Source: Paracamarosporium sp. OC-R06-R3 (Eukaryota > Ascomycota > Dothideomycetes > Pleosporales > Didymosphaeriaceae). From it: a DNA stretch of 64,000 nucleotides. The DNA lies in the NCBI GenBank assembly GCA_019828545.1, contig JACVRA010000095.1, positions 499,305 through 563,304 on the forward strand. Direction: 5' to 3'. The notes under the pieces were generated by a model that saw only the letters and a program-made list of their open reading frames with translations, was not told where the DNA came from and did no database searches. Of the stretch, positions 33,601 through 46,140 are shown piece by piece. How positions within the stretch are numbered: position 1 is the stretch's first letter; the number at the start of each line of letters is the position of its first letter. The translations under genes were made by a program, and so were the position numbers.

Positions 33601-36600
33601 CAGAGCCTGCTTCCGCTGTGGCACTTCCTAAGCCGCGTTCTTTTCTGGCCTTGGCGATAGCAGCCTCTTTTTCCCTCTTTACGCGTTCAAGTTCGAGCTG
33701 TCGTTTTCGTTTGAATTCCGCAGCAGCAGCATTCTTAGCCTCATCGGCCTTTGCTTGCTTCGCAGCCTGTGCCTCCTTCATCTTCATGAATTCCCTGTTT
33801 TCTCTGAAGGCTGTCGCAGTCGGGGTCATGGCTTTCATCAATTTCGCGCGGGTATCTGATTCCGTGGTAGGTCCCTTCGCAGAACCGGCCCCCATGTAGG
33901 TGCTGATCGAAACCTGTCGTTGCTGCTTGGTTGGTGCTTCTTCTTTGATCATAGAGTGACCAAGATGGGTTTCTATTGCTCGCTGCAACTCTGCCTGTTG
34001 ATTCCTGCTGAGGTTGGCCTTGATCTTTCCGAGGATTATGTCCATCATAAATGCCAACGTATCTGGATCAATCTCGATAGAGACAGCGCGGAGACGGACA
34101 AGTAGCTTCCCAATAAGCGTCACCGATTTGCTGGAGAGATACTCATCGCGGAGCCGCAGCCACCTCTTTGCTTCCACCATAGTTCCTGCAGGGAGCTGGA
34201 GTAGTTCTTTCAGCAAATCATTGCTCTTCGACTCCTCCTCATCTCCTTGTGTGGATGGATCTAACGCCGAGGCGAACACACTGCATTGATCGAAGAGGTA
34301 ATCCGCGAACTGCATTACATCACGGCAGAAGTCCTTCATCATATCTTTATGGTAGACTCCCAGATTGCTCCATGGCTCGGTAGTTGCGAAGAACATCGTG
34401 AGCGTGTTCCATAGATTTTTCCAGAAGTTCATGGTCACACCTGCCTCTCCTCGGTCAAACTGTCTTGATCGCAGTATTCCATCTTGGGGGTTGCAGAGTA
34501 CATCGATGATATCGGTGAGGGTCTTGGTCATGCTGGATGCCGGAGCAAAAATTCGCTTGCGGGTAACTTGACGGCAAGAATCCGAAATTCCAACGAGTAC
34601 AAATTTGTAATGCGTTTTGAGAATGTATTGCAGGGCATTACGCCGTTCCTCTTGACCGGTAATGTTCTTCAATAATTCGATGGCTGAACTACGAGTATCT
34701 TCTGTGGAAGAGAATAGCAGAGATATGATGGCGCTAGCAGCGGCAGGCTGCCGGAATAAATCGTCGAGTTGCTGCGCTTTGAACTCAGTCATTCGGTCGA
34801 CGATATCAGTGATTGACTGAGACAAGAGTTCGAATCGGCCGTTGAAGTGCTTAATTTCCACGGGCATCTTGTCAAATCCAGTCTTCCACAGGCAAGGCTC
34901 AAGGCCAATAAGATTCCTTCCAGAGATCAACAGGTGCGTTGCGAGGTCGATGTTTTGTGCGTCAATGGCTTTCAAGACGGCCGTCCATAAAGGAGTTGAA
35001 GGAGGTGTCTCTTTCGGTGAAGGCTTGCTCGCCGCAATCAGCTGCTTTTCTATGTTTAGAGATGTGGCTTCAAGAGTGAAAGCGTATTGAATAGTGGACA
35101 GGAGTAATCGTCGGTCTTCCTGAGTCTCGGGACTCTGCAGACGCTTCAAGCTACCTACAATGAGCTGAATATGTGTCGACAATATGTCCAGCATGCTGTT
35201 GACGGTGGGCTGGCCAACAAAGTTGACTTCAGATTTGCCTTCGCACATTTTGCGAAAAGCATAGTCCAAGACGCGTAGACCTTCCTTGAAGCAAAAAGCA
35301 CGCCCTGTACGAGAGTATTTGTCCGATTGAAGGTGGCCAAATAGTGCGTTCGCAAAGGCGCGGACGGCTGGTGGGAGGTTCGTTGGCTTGATGGAAGTCA
35401 GGAAAGGGGTAATCCAGCTAAATGCGTTGCGTAAATTGGACATGTCCTCTTCGTTACCCTCAACTGCCACGAGCAACATTTGTTTGAGAATAGGGCTGTT
35501 GAAGACCTGCTCAACAATTGTAGCCGTGGACGTTGTTATGTCATTTATCGCGTCCCAGAAGTCTGTGGGAGACACCTCTAAAATAGTCTTCATAGTAGCG
35601 ACTAGGTCGAGGAAGCCCACAGAGTCAAGGTGTAGATGGTCTAGTAGCAAACGGTAAAAGTTGCCTTCTAGGTCACGGATCGAGCTGGTAATGAGCTCCT
35701 TGTCCAATTTATTGACAATGAGCCTCACCCCAGCCCAGTAGACAGGGAGGAATGAACGATCAAGGTTTATCATCTGCACCTTCATCATGGCGTTCACAAG
35801 ATGATCCCTCACTGCCCAGTCGAATTCAGATTGAAGAATGGGCCGCTTAAAAGTGGACCAAGACAAAGAGGCCCAGTTCTGCCTATGCTCGTTCCGACTA
35901 AAAAGAAACCGGGTCATAGCAGGCACGAACGTTTGGAGCTTCAGGCGCTTCTTGGTTTGCACGAGCTCGAATGGCGCGTCAAAATGCTGCTGTAGGAGCT
36001 CTTCGTTCCTGATCATGACGTCGCAGCTCAAAGCCTCAAAGATAGCGTACGTCGCCTCGGTGGGCAAAATGCGTACTCCGCGCTGCTTAGGATCAGCGTT
36101 GCAAAGCACTGAATGTGCCTCATCCAGCCCTCGCTGAATGCGATCCAAAGCCTGTCTGTCGACTGTTTGCAGGAAGACATGGACGTGCTCTTCATCAAAT
36201 TGCCTATTGGTGTCAGCACAAGCCAGTATACCCGTCACCGTGACAACATACTCGAGTAGGCTCTGTCTCCATTCCGCCCTAGATTGATGAAATACACGCA
36301 CGCAGACATCACAGGACGTCATGAGGTTGTCCAACCGCTCGATCAGCCATTCCTTATGTGGAGCCGCATCGTCTCCATCATATGCCATTATCTGGAGGGC
36401 TCCCAAAGCAAGCCATTTCCGATCCTCGGCCTCTTTTATTTTGGTTTCTCGCTCTGCTACAGCGGCGGGATCATGGTCTGGGTTCGGATCGGCGGCGATG
36501 TCTTCGGCGAAGTATACGGATCCATCGTCGGCCGTTGCGCGCGGGCAAAAGAGATGCTGTTCGGTAGGGAGCGCTTTGAGCTCGCTGCGAAGGTGGCATT

Positions 36601-36665
36601 GTCAGCGCGGTGATGCAAGGCAACAGCATTGTTTCTTACTTGATGCGCTCCACAATCTCCGCCAT
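30664..36665 (-). CDS. SEN1: tRNA-splicing/transcription-termination helicase Sen1 (senataxin)
   Basis: Three exons: 36665-36640 (26 nt, MAEIVERI), 36584-32652 and 32605-30664. Phases are continuous and give 1966 aa. The long N-terminal helical domain (Sen1_N, about 60-800) is followed by a Lys/Glu-rich coiled stretch (about 900-960) and the SF1B helicase core. The second intron splits the Walker A glycine, giving GPPGSGKT at about residue 1320. Then come VIVDEAAQ (about 1540, motif II), GDPKQLPPTV, LLDTQYRMHPEIS and VGLTRAKSSLWVLGN (motif VI). The C-terminal tail is basic and disordered, ending PRSAPNPLVSRPPSKKPRN, probably a nuclear localisation signal. Sen1 unwinds RNA-DNA hybrids and ends RNA polymerase II transcription at short noncoding genes with Nrd1-Nab3-type factors in yeast. 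In filamentous fungi the partners are less clear. The first exon is supported by the frame match NELKALPTEQHLF across the junction. Confidence 0.95.
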
Positions 36666-37675
36666 GATGTTTTCAAATGCGGTCGGTGCTCCCGCACGCA
36701 GTGGATGCTTCTTCCACAATTACCAGCCGCCGCCGCTGGGCATGATCTGAGAAGAAGGGTGCAAGCAGGTAGAGCGCGTTGATAGCGCAAGCCCTTTTAA
36801 AGGGAGGGCAGGAGACGGCAGTTTGATGTTGAGTTGATTGCTCTTGTTTTTCTACCGTGGAGCAAACAAGCGGCGGCGCGGTACTCGAGCACTGGACGGT
36901 AACAGGCTTCTTAAAAAGATACTGAGCAGCAGTCCCAGGGTGAGAGGAGCGAGCCGCCCTGCCTACCAGTGAAGTGAGCGGGTTGCGAGGACAATGAGAG
37001 GGCTGTGGACCGAAGTCAACGAAATAAGCAGGGACCCGGTATAAAGGGTCGAAGCCAACGCCGCGGGTGTGACGCGCGCTCGTGCACCAAGCGCGTTCTT
37101 GTTGCCAAGCCTATTTGGCCCGCATTCATCTTAGGCACCACAGGATACAGAGATTCTGAGATTTTGTCAAGTCACGGGCAGCCACAGATCGATTCGAAAC
37201 GGAAAAAAAAAAAAAAAACCTTGAATATTGAGCAGCTCATTCGCGGACCTGCAAGCACAGGCAGTCGTTATTATCTACACCCTTCCACCAAGCCGTGACA
37301 TGCGCCCTCTACCCAGAGTCACCCTAGTCACTCGAGCCGAATCCAAGCGATGAGATATATCACAAAACGAACAAAACAGTATCGGGTAATGCAGCGCCCT
37401 GTCCCCACGTGCGTAATCCACGCTTTTCAACCCGCTCCAAAGGCCGTCCTTCGTCAGCCAAAACGAAATCCAGAAAAGAAAGAAATGCAAAACGATCGAA
37501 ATTCGATCAAGCGTGCAATGATCTAGGTAACGCCGACCCATGGTGTGTAGTATCGATAAAATAACAGCAAAGAAATGAGTTTTGCATGGGAACTTAGAGC
37601 TTAGATCCCAATAGCCGTGATATGTACAGGTCGTCATCAGAAAGAATGTGGTATTATATATTGGGCGTGAATGCA
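36666..37675. other. Intergenic between SEN1 promoter and flippase 3' end
   Basis: SEN1 upstream region on the left and flippase 3' flank on the right. A run of 16 A (37203-37218) is the only simple-sequence element. No gene recognised. Confidence 0.45.
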
Positions 37676-40600
37676 TCACCGAGGCGGACTTCGCGGTGGA
37701 CTCCGTGGGACGTTCTCGGCGGTGTTTACTGCAGGTACTGGAGGTTGTTCACTATCCCGCAGGTGTTCTGGTGCTTCCTCTCGCGTCACAGTAGGTCTCC
37801 GGAACACATTCCGTAAACGGCTCGCAATCTGAGGACCCGTCTGAGGGGCGGCACTCAGGCTGTTGCGGCTATGCGCTGACTCCATTCGCGTCAGCATCGC
37901 AGCAGATGTGAAGTCATTGCTGGCTTCAAAACTTGGCCGAACACGATCCATCGACATTCGGGCACGATCATAGGATGGTCGCGGTCGATCCATTGAGATC
38001 CGATGGTTCGGGATGCCTTCAACCGATTGGCGGAAAGTGTAGTCGGTGCTACCGCTACCATTTTGACTTCTAGGGTTGTGCGTGGTCGCGGTAGGTGCGA
38101 CAGAAGGTGGATAGATAGGACGGACATCATCGTCCCCATCTTGCGCATTTGCGGCCTTGTATTTTGAGGCGTCTGACGAAACCTTGGATATGGCCTTGTC
38201 GGGTGGCGGGGGGAGGTATGCGTCTGTCTCCTTGAGGTAGTCGAATTTGCCTTGCTTGATCTGCTCCCGAATGATATCGACATCCAGCGGGAAATAAATT
38301 TTCTGAAGTGATTTGACGGCAAATCTTGGTAGCAGACATGCGATGACCGCTAAAAGGAGGATAGCCCAGAACATCAAAGCGCCATAGACCTCAGCACCGC
38401 CCTTGTAGAATTGAGCACTTGAGGTGAAAGTTGTGTACAGGCCGGTCCAGAACCATATGAACAACGTGCTGATGACAACGACAAGGGAGATTAGCCAATC
38501 CCAACGATAAGTGTTGAACAACACGTAAAAGTTGGCTGCGCAAACCGCTATGGTGGCAACAATAATGCCCATGCGTTTTAGCTCCGCAATATCAAGGCCG
38601 TTTTCGGTAACGAATGTGCCATCGTAGAAGACCATATAGACAAAAAAGAACGCAATGGCCGATTGGTAGATACCATCAATCATATACATCCTATGAAGCG
38701 TTAGTATACAACGTCTTGGAACAAGTAAAGTAAGACATACCAAAACTTGAATTGCGACCACTCTTTTCTTTCGATACCTCGGACGTAAAGTTGAGGGACT
38801 GCTAATGACACGCGGTCGTCGACATCTTGGTCTAGAACACCCTGGAGAATGACTGGCAGGGATGTGAAAGCCAAGTTGAACCAGACGATATAGCTGTAAT
38901 CGAATATGTACTGACTGTCGAAGTTGGTATAAATCTGGTACCAGAAAAGAGCAAATGTCCAAACAACATTCTGAGGACAGTCAGTAAGATGCTATTGGGA
39001 TGAGCTATGGTACTGACCTTGTAAAAGAAGTTGGCGATACACTCAGCTAACCTACGGTATGACCACCGACCATGAACAAGTACTAGGCGAGTCATGAAGC
39101 GGAACTGTCCAATAGCATAGTCGGAAGCCATGGCAGCGGCCCGACCTTCGACACCGGCAATACCGACACCAACGTGAGCTTCTTGGATCATAGCGACGTC
39201 ATTAGCACCGTCCCCTATAGCAAGAGTCAAACAATCCAGGCCAGTCTTAACCATGTTCACAACAGCAGCCTTTTGGCTAGGGCTGACTCTGCAACACAGG
39301 ACAGCTCGACACTGCTTGCAAAGTAAGAGGAACTTCCTCTTCAATGAGTCGTCCAGCGCCAACTTCAAGCTGTCTCCGTCAACAACGATAGCATGTGTGG
39401 GTGGCGGCGGTACGTGGTCGGTTTGTGCACGGTCGAGCTCTTCCTGAGAACCAGTCATTTTAAAGACAGCGAGTTTTTCATCGATCCATGCCTCGGCTGT
39501 TGCGAGATTCTGGTCGGAGACTTTGAGAACCATCAAGTCCATGTCGTTATTGAGCAGGTTGCAGGAAAACCCGATGTTGATGGCAGTTTCAACTTTGTCA
39601 CCAGTCAAGACCCAAAGTTTGATACCAGCTTTGCCAAGAAGGGAAATAGAATCCGGAACTCCGTCTTGTAGCTTGTCTTCGATAGCCGTACCTCCAATGA
39701 GCCATAGATCAGTCTCAATGCGACTTGAGACTTCCTCGAGCTTTTCTTCACGCCCAGCCACAGCATTTGCAGCCAAGTCGTAGTCTTTGTTCCATTCTTG
39801 GTACTCATCTTCGGAGAGTTCTCTTTGAGCGATACAAAGGGTACGGAGACCTTCCCTAGCGAACATCTCCAAATGCTCTCCGGTTGTTGTACGCAGCTCT
39901 CGCTGCTGGCCGCTGATCAATCGCGAATAGATCATGCTGTCAGCTCCTTTGCAGAAAAGCATGATTTTGCCGTCAGGCATCCGAATGATTGCACTCATTC
40001 GCTTTCTCGTGGAGTTGAATTCGAGGGTGTTTAGCACCCTGTAGTGCCGCTCTTCCCCAAGCACATTAACTATCAGACGGTCGTCATCTCTACCGACAAA
40101 AGTAAAACCGACGTCCCGGGCCGTTGCAACCAGGGCAGCCTCATCAGGGGATTGGGCCTTGAACTCGATTTTAGGCGGGTCACCAGGCGTTCGCTCGGTC
40201 ACCACGGTATGGCACAGAGCGAGTGCAAGCATGAACGCCTCGTTGGCCTTCTTTTGTTCTTGACCTGACTCGCCAGCTAGATCATCAACAAAGTCAGGCG
40301 CGACAAACGTAAGGTCATCATCCCAGAGGTACGGATTATCGTGCATTTTTCTGATGTCGCCAATCATGCGTACACGGTCTCGCGCGATTTGTTCACGAGC
40401 GCGAGCGCCTTCCGCATCAGTGTCAATACCTTGTCGTCGTTGCATGCCGGCCTGTGCTTCCGTATATGCTTCTCCGTAGGGTACACCATTGATGGTACAT
40501 TTCTTGAATTCCATGACATTCTGTGTCAATGTACCAGTTTTGTCAGAAAATATGTATTCGATTTGGCCAACGTCGTCAGAAATGTTCCATGTCTTGGGGG

Positions 40601-42412
40601 TACAGGGATAGTCGATGTCCGCATAATACATCTGAACATCGCTATATATGAAGACGGCCTGGAGAGTTCTGATAATTTCCAAGGTGATGTAAAGGGAGAT
40701 AGGCACCAAGTTCTGGAAAAGGATTACACCAGCCCAGAAGGCGATGACACCATCAGTGGCGGGGTTATGACCGTAAGATCCGAACTCGAAGAGAGCATGC
40801 GATGTGTCTGGCTTGGCCCAGAACACACCCAGGACGATACCAGATACAAGACACATGCCGAACAGGATAATGAAATTGTATATGACGTTCCAGTTGAGTT
40901 CCTTGCTGATCAGCGCACGCTTGTTGGGAGTGACACCAGAATTCAGCATGATTTTGGATTCTTCTCCAGTAAACAAGACCACTCCTAGAATCCATTCCGT
41001 GTTTCGTAGCTGACATCCACGGAGAAGAAGGTTGTTGATGGAGATTGGTTCTGCCATTTCATACGTGGGTGCATTTGGATCCTTCGCATTGCGCTGATTC
41101 CAGCGAATGACACCACTGTAGGAGTAGAGGTTCGAGTGCGGAGCCTCGCTTTCAATCCAGAATTCAGATCGTTCGCAATGGCGCGCATGTTTGACATCGC
41201 GTGTGCAGTGTAGAGCATTGCGAACCTTTAGATTAGTCTCTCCGTCCAGGTTCTTGGTCTCCACATAACAGGCTCCGTCGTCTGAAGAGGTAGAAATAAT
41301 TGCCACGTCTGCCGGGAGTTCTTCGTTATTATACAACCGGATAAAATCTCCAACTTGCACGTTCTTCCAATTGTCTTTAACAAACCGGGCTTTATCTGGA
41401 GTGGATTTGTAGGGATCAATTACACTGCCCCAAAACTTGGCAGGATGGTTCTGTCCTGATCCGTGTACTTTGTCGTTTTCCTGGAGGTCGGGGAAGGCTC
41501 CTCCCGTATGAGGTGGAGACTGACCCGGCAAAGGCGATGGAACAGGGGTCATTTGAATGTCCCCCTCATCGTGTGGGCCCGTGTAAGAGAGAACGGAAGC
41601 GCGTCGGGTATCGATGGAGCGTCGCGACTCCTCATCCTTGTGCGAGGTCTCTTTACCTTTACCCGATTTCCCAGACTTCATCCAGCGATACGTTGATACG
41701 ACGGCTTTCGTGCACGCCTTCTTGAACTTCCGCCATAGCGAGATCGTGTCTCCGGCCGTGTTGACGTTGTTGTAATGAATGAGTCGATGAATGGGAGCGT
41801 TGTTCAATTCGCTGTCTAGGACCGTTCTGCCCCAGTCCTCGATAGCGTCCTTGATGGCAGTAACAGCAAGAATCACAATAAGAGGAGCAGCATTCATCGC
41901 AGGGTTCGAAGCGCCGAAGATGGGAAAGATCTATATTGAAACCAAGTTAGCGCAAACAGCGGAAATGAAAGCAGAAAACGTACTCCGAGAATAATGATGA
42001 ACAAGAAGTACATGTTGGCCACATTGTGAAACTGTAACCACAAGTTCTTGGGTATGAAGCTCAGGGGCGTGTATTTGGCCGTTCTTATCTTGTTCCGCGC
42101 ATATTGAGCAAGAGGAAGTCCATCTTCATCTTTTTCGTCTGGGGGTAGAGGCATGTTGAAGTAGATGGTACGACCAGCGTCCTGATCGTCGCTGTCCGCC
42201 TCGGAGCTTGCGACGTCGCCATGCTCAGGAGGGCCCGTCTCTTTTCCTAACGAGTCCCTTTTCTTCTCGCTGTTGGACCCCACCCGTCGGTGTAGACGCT
42301 CCTTCAGCGACAGGCGCTTGTTGGCAGCCTTGGCACCTGTTGCGCGGTGTGTCGCCCATCGTATCCGTTTTGTGGGGTGTGACACCTCCATGGTCTCCTC
42401 GTCTGGCGCCAT
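37676..42412 (-). CDS. P4-type phospholipid-translocating ATPase (Dnf1/Dnf2-like flippase)
   Basis: Four exons, 42412-41984, 41930-39018, 38970-38741 and 38690-37676 (429, 2913, 230 and 1015 nt), give 1528 aa. The N-terminal basic region (THPKRIRW-type, here HPTKRIRWATHR) and TIYFNMPLPPDEKDEDG lead to the hallmark KNLWLQFHNVANMYFLF in the first membrane helix. YVETKNLDGETNLKVR (about 365-380) is the actuator-domain dephosphorylation motif. FSDKTGTLTQN (Asp near 606) carries the phosphorylated aspartate. GDGANDVAMIQEAHVGVGIAG is the hinge motif. Eight to ten further membrane helices end in exon 4, followed by a disordered Ser/Pro/Arg tail of about 180 residues. The enzyme moves aminophospholipids and lysolipids to the cytosolic leaflet of the plasma membrane or late Golgi, with a Cdc50/Lem3 subunit. 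Dnf1/2 rather than Drs2 is favoured by N-terminal similarity. Divergent from the CANIN gene. Confidence 0.93.
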
Positions 42413-43775
42413 GGTTGGGGTCGCGTATGGGTGCGGCGGACGGAGGGTCGGGGGAGCTGGGGGAGCTGCTGTCCGGCCTCAGCCGGGAAGGCTTTCACGT
42501 TGCGCTGCACGCCAATTCGTCGTGCGCTGCGCGATGGCTGTACGACCGAAAGGGTTTGCAAGGGGGTGCGGGAGCGGGCGTCGTCGTCGTGGTCGTGTTG
42601 ACGACGACGGGGTTGAAAGAGGGTACAAGGACGTAGGGTGGACGAAACGCGAGCGAGCGAGCGAGCGACGTTGCTAGGGCATGGAGCAGAGCGAAAGCTG
42701 CGGATGCGGCGACGAAGCTCGGAAGCGACGCAGGCAGCGTCGGTCGGGGCGAGAGAGGACGGGTTGGGCGGAATGGCGGACGAGAGACGGTTTGCGTCTT
42801 TCTGATGATGCTTTCGACGATGCTGACCGAGCACGGGTGGCAGTAGCGGATTCGGCCGGGGCGGCGCCGTTTACAGCGCGTCCCTCTTTGGGACGACGAG
42901 CTCGGGGGGAAATTAGCGTCGCGTCGGGCGTCGTGGCGTCTCTCAAGGCTCTCGGAAGCTCGACGCAGCGAGAGCCGAGCAACAGGGCGATAGCAATCGA
43001 GTCGGAGGGTGCAGAAGGGCGCAAAGGAGGATGCAGGCGCGCCCGGGGATATATCCAGTCCACACCTCCACCTCTGCACCACGACGCGGGCTTGGAGGCG
43101 TCTCGGAGAAGACGCAATCGCCCTGGTTGGCCCTGGGCGTCAGCAGCAGCGGGCACAGCCCGGCGAGCACTGTGTCTGTATGCTCGGTGCTAAACGTGTC
43201 CACACCAGACGGTCAGCACTGCGCCGCCTTGTACAATCTATCTGCGCCATCTGCGTGCGATTCCTTTCCCCTTTCGCAGCGACGTCACGCCTCGAGGGCT
43301 GACGGCAGCCAATATAGAGGCCCTGGAGGCCCTCGGAGTTGCACACAGTAGCGCTGGCGGTCCGGAAAGTCCGGCCCTCTGCGCTGGGAAGGCGTCTGGC
43401 ATGAACGGGGCCCATCGACGCCGTCATGCGAAACATTGGGACGCCCTCGTCGCCAGCAGCCAGCAGCCAGCAGCCAGCGTGTGCAGCACAGCTCGAGTGC
43501 CTGTGTTGTTCAATAGCGCGGCGGGATGACGGCCTGCTGGGCTGGCAACCGGCGGAGCAATGCTGTCAGCCTTTTGCGGCGGACCAGGGTCCTCTGCAGC
43601 CGTTCGCGCCGAGGCGAGATGAATGACAGTTTGAGATCCGCGCCGCCACGCCGGGTATTTTTGGTCCGGCCGCCAAGCCCCGTCATGTGACCGACGTGTT
43701 GCTGGCGGCGCGTCGTGCCCGTCGACGCGCTCCACTCCCTTGAGGCTCTGCGCCAAGCATCGCGACCTCATCGCA
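42413..43775. promoter_or_regulatory. Bidirectional promoter region, GC-rich, 1.36 kb
   Basis: The flippase (-) and the CANIN-domain gene (+) start on opposite sides. The interval is strongly GC-rich, so long chance frames appear on both strands; none is protein-like. Short 7-base tandem repeats occur at 43452-43478. Any common regulation is only inferred from the head-to-head layout. Confidence 0.4.
43452..43478. repeat. Short tandem repeat, 7-base unit
   Basis: About 3.7 copies of CCAGCAG in tandem within the promoter interval; a simple-sequence feature without evident function. Confidence 0.7.
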
Positions 43776-46140
43776 ATGCCTCCCAAGCCAACCCCTGCCC
43801 AGAAAAACAGCATCCTCAGCTACTTTTCCAAGACCCCTGTGCGCCCGAGCCAGAACGCCGCTCTTGGTACGCACACTCATGCATCGTCTGATCGTTCCGT
43901 CCACTAACCCACGGCAAGCTTCAAGTCCTGCTGCGCCTTCCACAATCCAAGAGACACCTACGACCAAGTCCCCTGCTGCTCTACACCATGACTCTCCCTC
44001 CCCTTCGCTGTCCCCGTGCGCTTCATCACAATCAGGCCCCCACCATCTCATAACGTATGATGGCGCGGCAGAGCCCCACCAATCCAGCCTACCACGGTCG
44101 TCTGGAAATTCGTCCAATGCTAGAAAGCGAACATTCTCACAAGGAATACCAGTGGTTCTAAATTCGGATTCCGACAGTGACTCGTTACCTGAGCTAGACG
44201 AACTCTGGAATGAGCCCATCGACAAACCAAAGGCTGAAACAAGAGCTGCTACTACCCGGTCAAACTACGGGTCAAAATCTAATGTGTTGAACCAACCACC
44301 TAAAAGGCTGAAAGATGACAGTGCGTTCCGGCGCTTGGTGCAGGAGGCTCAGAGAAATGCTGAGATGGAGCGGGAAATCGCCCGAGTGCAGGCCGAGCTG
44401 GATAAACCATTGCACGAGGACTCACCTGAAGGCGATCTGAAAATCAGTGAGGAGATGGTGGCAGATGCAGTGCACGATGAAAACGATCCTGAAAAGGCAA
44501 AGAAGCTGTATCTTGCTATGCAAAGAACCAATGCCTTGCAAATAGACTCTGTCTTCCACTTCTTCGATCGGGATCCGAATGATCACATTGAAGATACTTC
44601 ACAGTTTCCAATTGATAGCCTTCCTCAGCTTCGCGTCGCATCTATGTTTAAAGGTTGGAAACTTCCTTTCCACGAAAGAGCTCAACTGACTACGTACAAG
44701 ATCCTTGTTCGAGAGACCAGGCTTTTCTCTCCGGCTTTGCAAGACAGCTATTTCGGCGAGAACTTCCCGAGGAGCTTGCGAGATGGATCATTGATCAAGG
44801 TAGGTCTGCCCGTATGCTAATTGTTCATAAGTTAATGGATTAGTATGCATTACGAAAAGTGAAGCACTCGGTCAAAGATATCTCGAATTCATTGGTGTAG
44901 GATTGAATTCTATTAGGAGACATACACTTTCACTGACAATTGCAGGCTCATCAGCATCACATGGAGAACATCCTCAATGGCGAAAAGCTTGAACAGATAT
45001 TTGACAATCTTGGTGCAAATAAGCAACTTACGAGATCCAACTTGGAGATAACTCCTTCGCATGCACTTGATTCAGGTATGCATCAGGCACAGTTTATTGG
45101 CGAAGTGAAAAGGCCGTTGCTAAAGAGCTGTCGCAGGAACAAATCGACCTCTTCCTAGAACGCTGACTAACATTTGCAAGCTTCTACAGCTGCCACATTC
45201 AAAGTATGTCTACTCCGCGTACGCATAACATAATAGTTGAGCTAAGCCTGCAGACTACGCACCGAGGCGAGGGTCCAAGTTCTCGAGATTCTTCTGCTTG
45301 TTTGCATGGACGAGAGGGTGCAAGCAGACAATGCTGTGTTGCACACTGTACAAGACGCCGTAGAGTCACTGATTCGTTCTATACCCAGCAACGGCGATTT
45401 AGCCTCAGTAGTAAGTGCTTAATTACGCTGTTTTCACGCAGTTTCTAATTGACATCCAGCTGGACAACGTTCTCTCGAACTTACTTCTCCGGGTCAAATA
45501 TCCTATCCTGCAACGAAACCTTGTGTTTGCGATATCGATCCGATCTCCACTTACAGCCTCCTTCCAACGGTACTTAGCTCTTTCGTTTCTTTTATACCCA
45601 GCCAAGATCACCCACCCTCTTGGTAGTCCCGAAAATCTGGATCTGATCCACACCCACCTCCAGACGTCACCAAACTTCCGAATCAAGAAAGACACGGATT
45701 ATGCAGACTTAGCAGCGCGGTTCGCGCTCCTCGACATCGCCATTGGCCCAGGTCCTTTGGCAGTTCCCTATCAACCATTGTTCAGCCCGCCGACATCGCT
45801 TGATTCTCAGGACTTGTCGTTGATTGAAGCACTGACGCCCCCCTCGGACGAAGTAAGAACCTTCAATAGAGAGGTCGACGCGCTCGCGCAGCAGATAAGA
45901 ATAATCGGGAACGGCATCAATGTGGCGGGTGCAATAACAGATCTCACGAGGCTGGCGGCCAATGATTGTTGCGAGAGGCTATGCACACGACTTGAGAATG
46001 TTGTCAGAATCGGAGGTAGGAAGACGAAGAACATCTTTTCCAAGGACGAAGAGGAAAACGAAAGGGAAAGAGCGACATTTAAGAAGTGGCTGGATCGGAA
46101 GAAGGCAGAGCCACGAAGTCTAGACGAAATGCTAGCTTGA
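43776..46140 (+). CDS. CANIN-domain protein (SLF2/Nse6-like, Smc5/6-associated)
   Basis: Multi-exon gene. Likely exons: 43776-43866, 43919-44799, an optional 51-nt exon 44844-44894, 44946 to about 45104, 45181-45203, 45254-45410 and 45460-46140. The N-terminus has QKNSILSYFSKTP (residues 9-21), resembling a PCNA-interacting PIP box, then a disordered acidic region (NSDSDSDSLPELDELWNEPI). The conserved domain begins around SVFHFFDRDPND and runs through RVASMFKGWKLPFHE, TYKILVRETRLFSP and a helical-repeat C-terminus (RLTTEA-type helices, here LRTEARVQVLEILLL). This resembles the 'Coiled-coil SMC6 and NSE5 interacting' domain of SLF2 and the fungal Nse6 group, which recruit Smc5/6 to damaged DNA. 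Between 45076 and 45180 the frame does not join simply: the usual donor gtatgc at 45076 gives the wrong phase, while donor GAA|gtgaaa at 45105 keeps it. Frameshift decay cannot be excluded. Confidence 0.6.

Noticed and set aside
43683..44225. 180-codon minus-strand frame over the CANIN gene start
   Set aside because: Antisense shadow of the disordered N-terminal exon and of GC-rich promoter DNA.
45076..45086. 11-base 'intron' gtatgcatcag that would restore a frame in the CANIN gene
   Set aside because: Far below the length that fungal spliceosomes can remove; the arithmetic match is coincidental.
45206..45448. 80-codon + frame in the CANIN gene
   Set aside because: The neighbouring frame (LRTEARVQVLEILLL) is clearly the coding one across the same bases.
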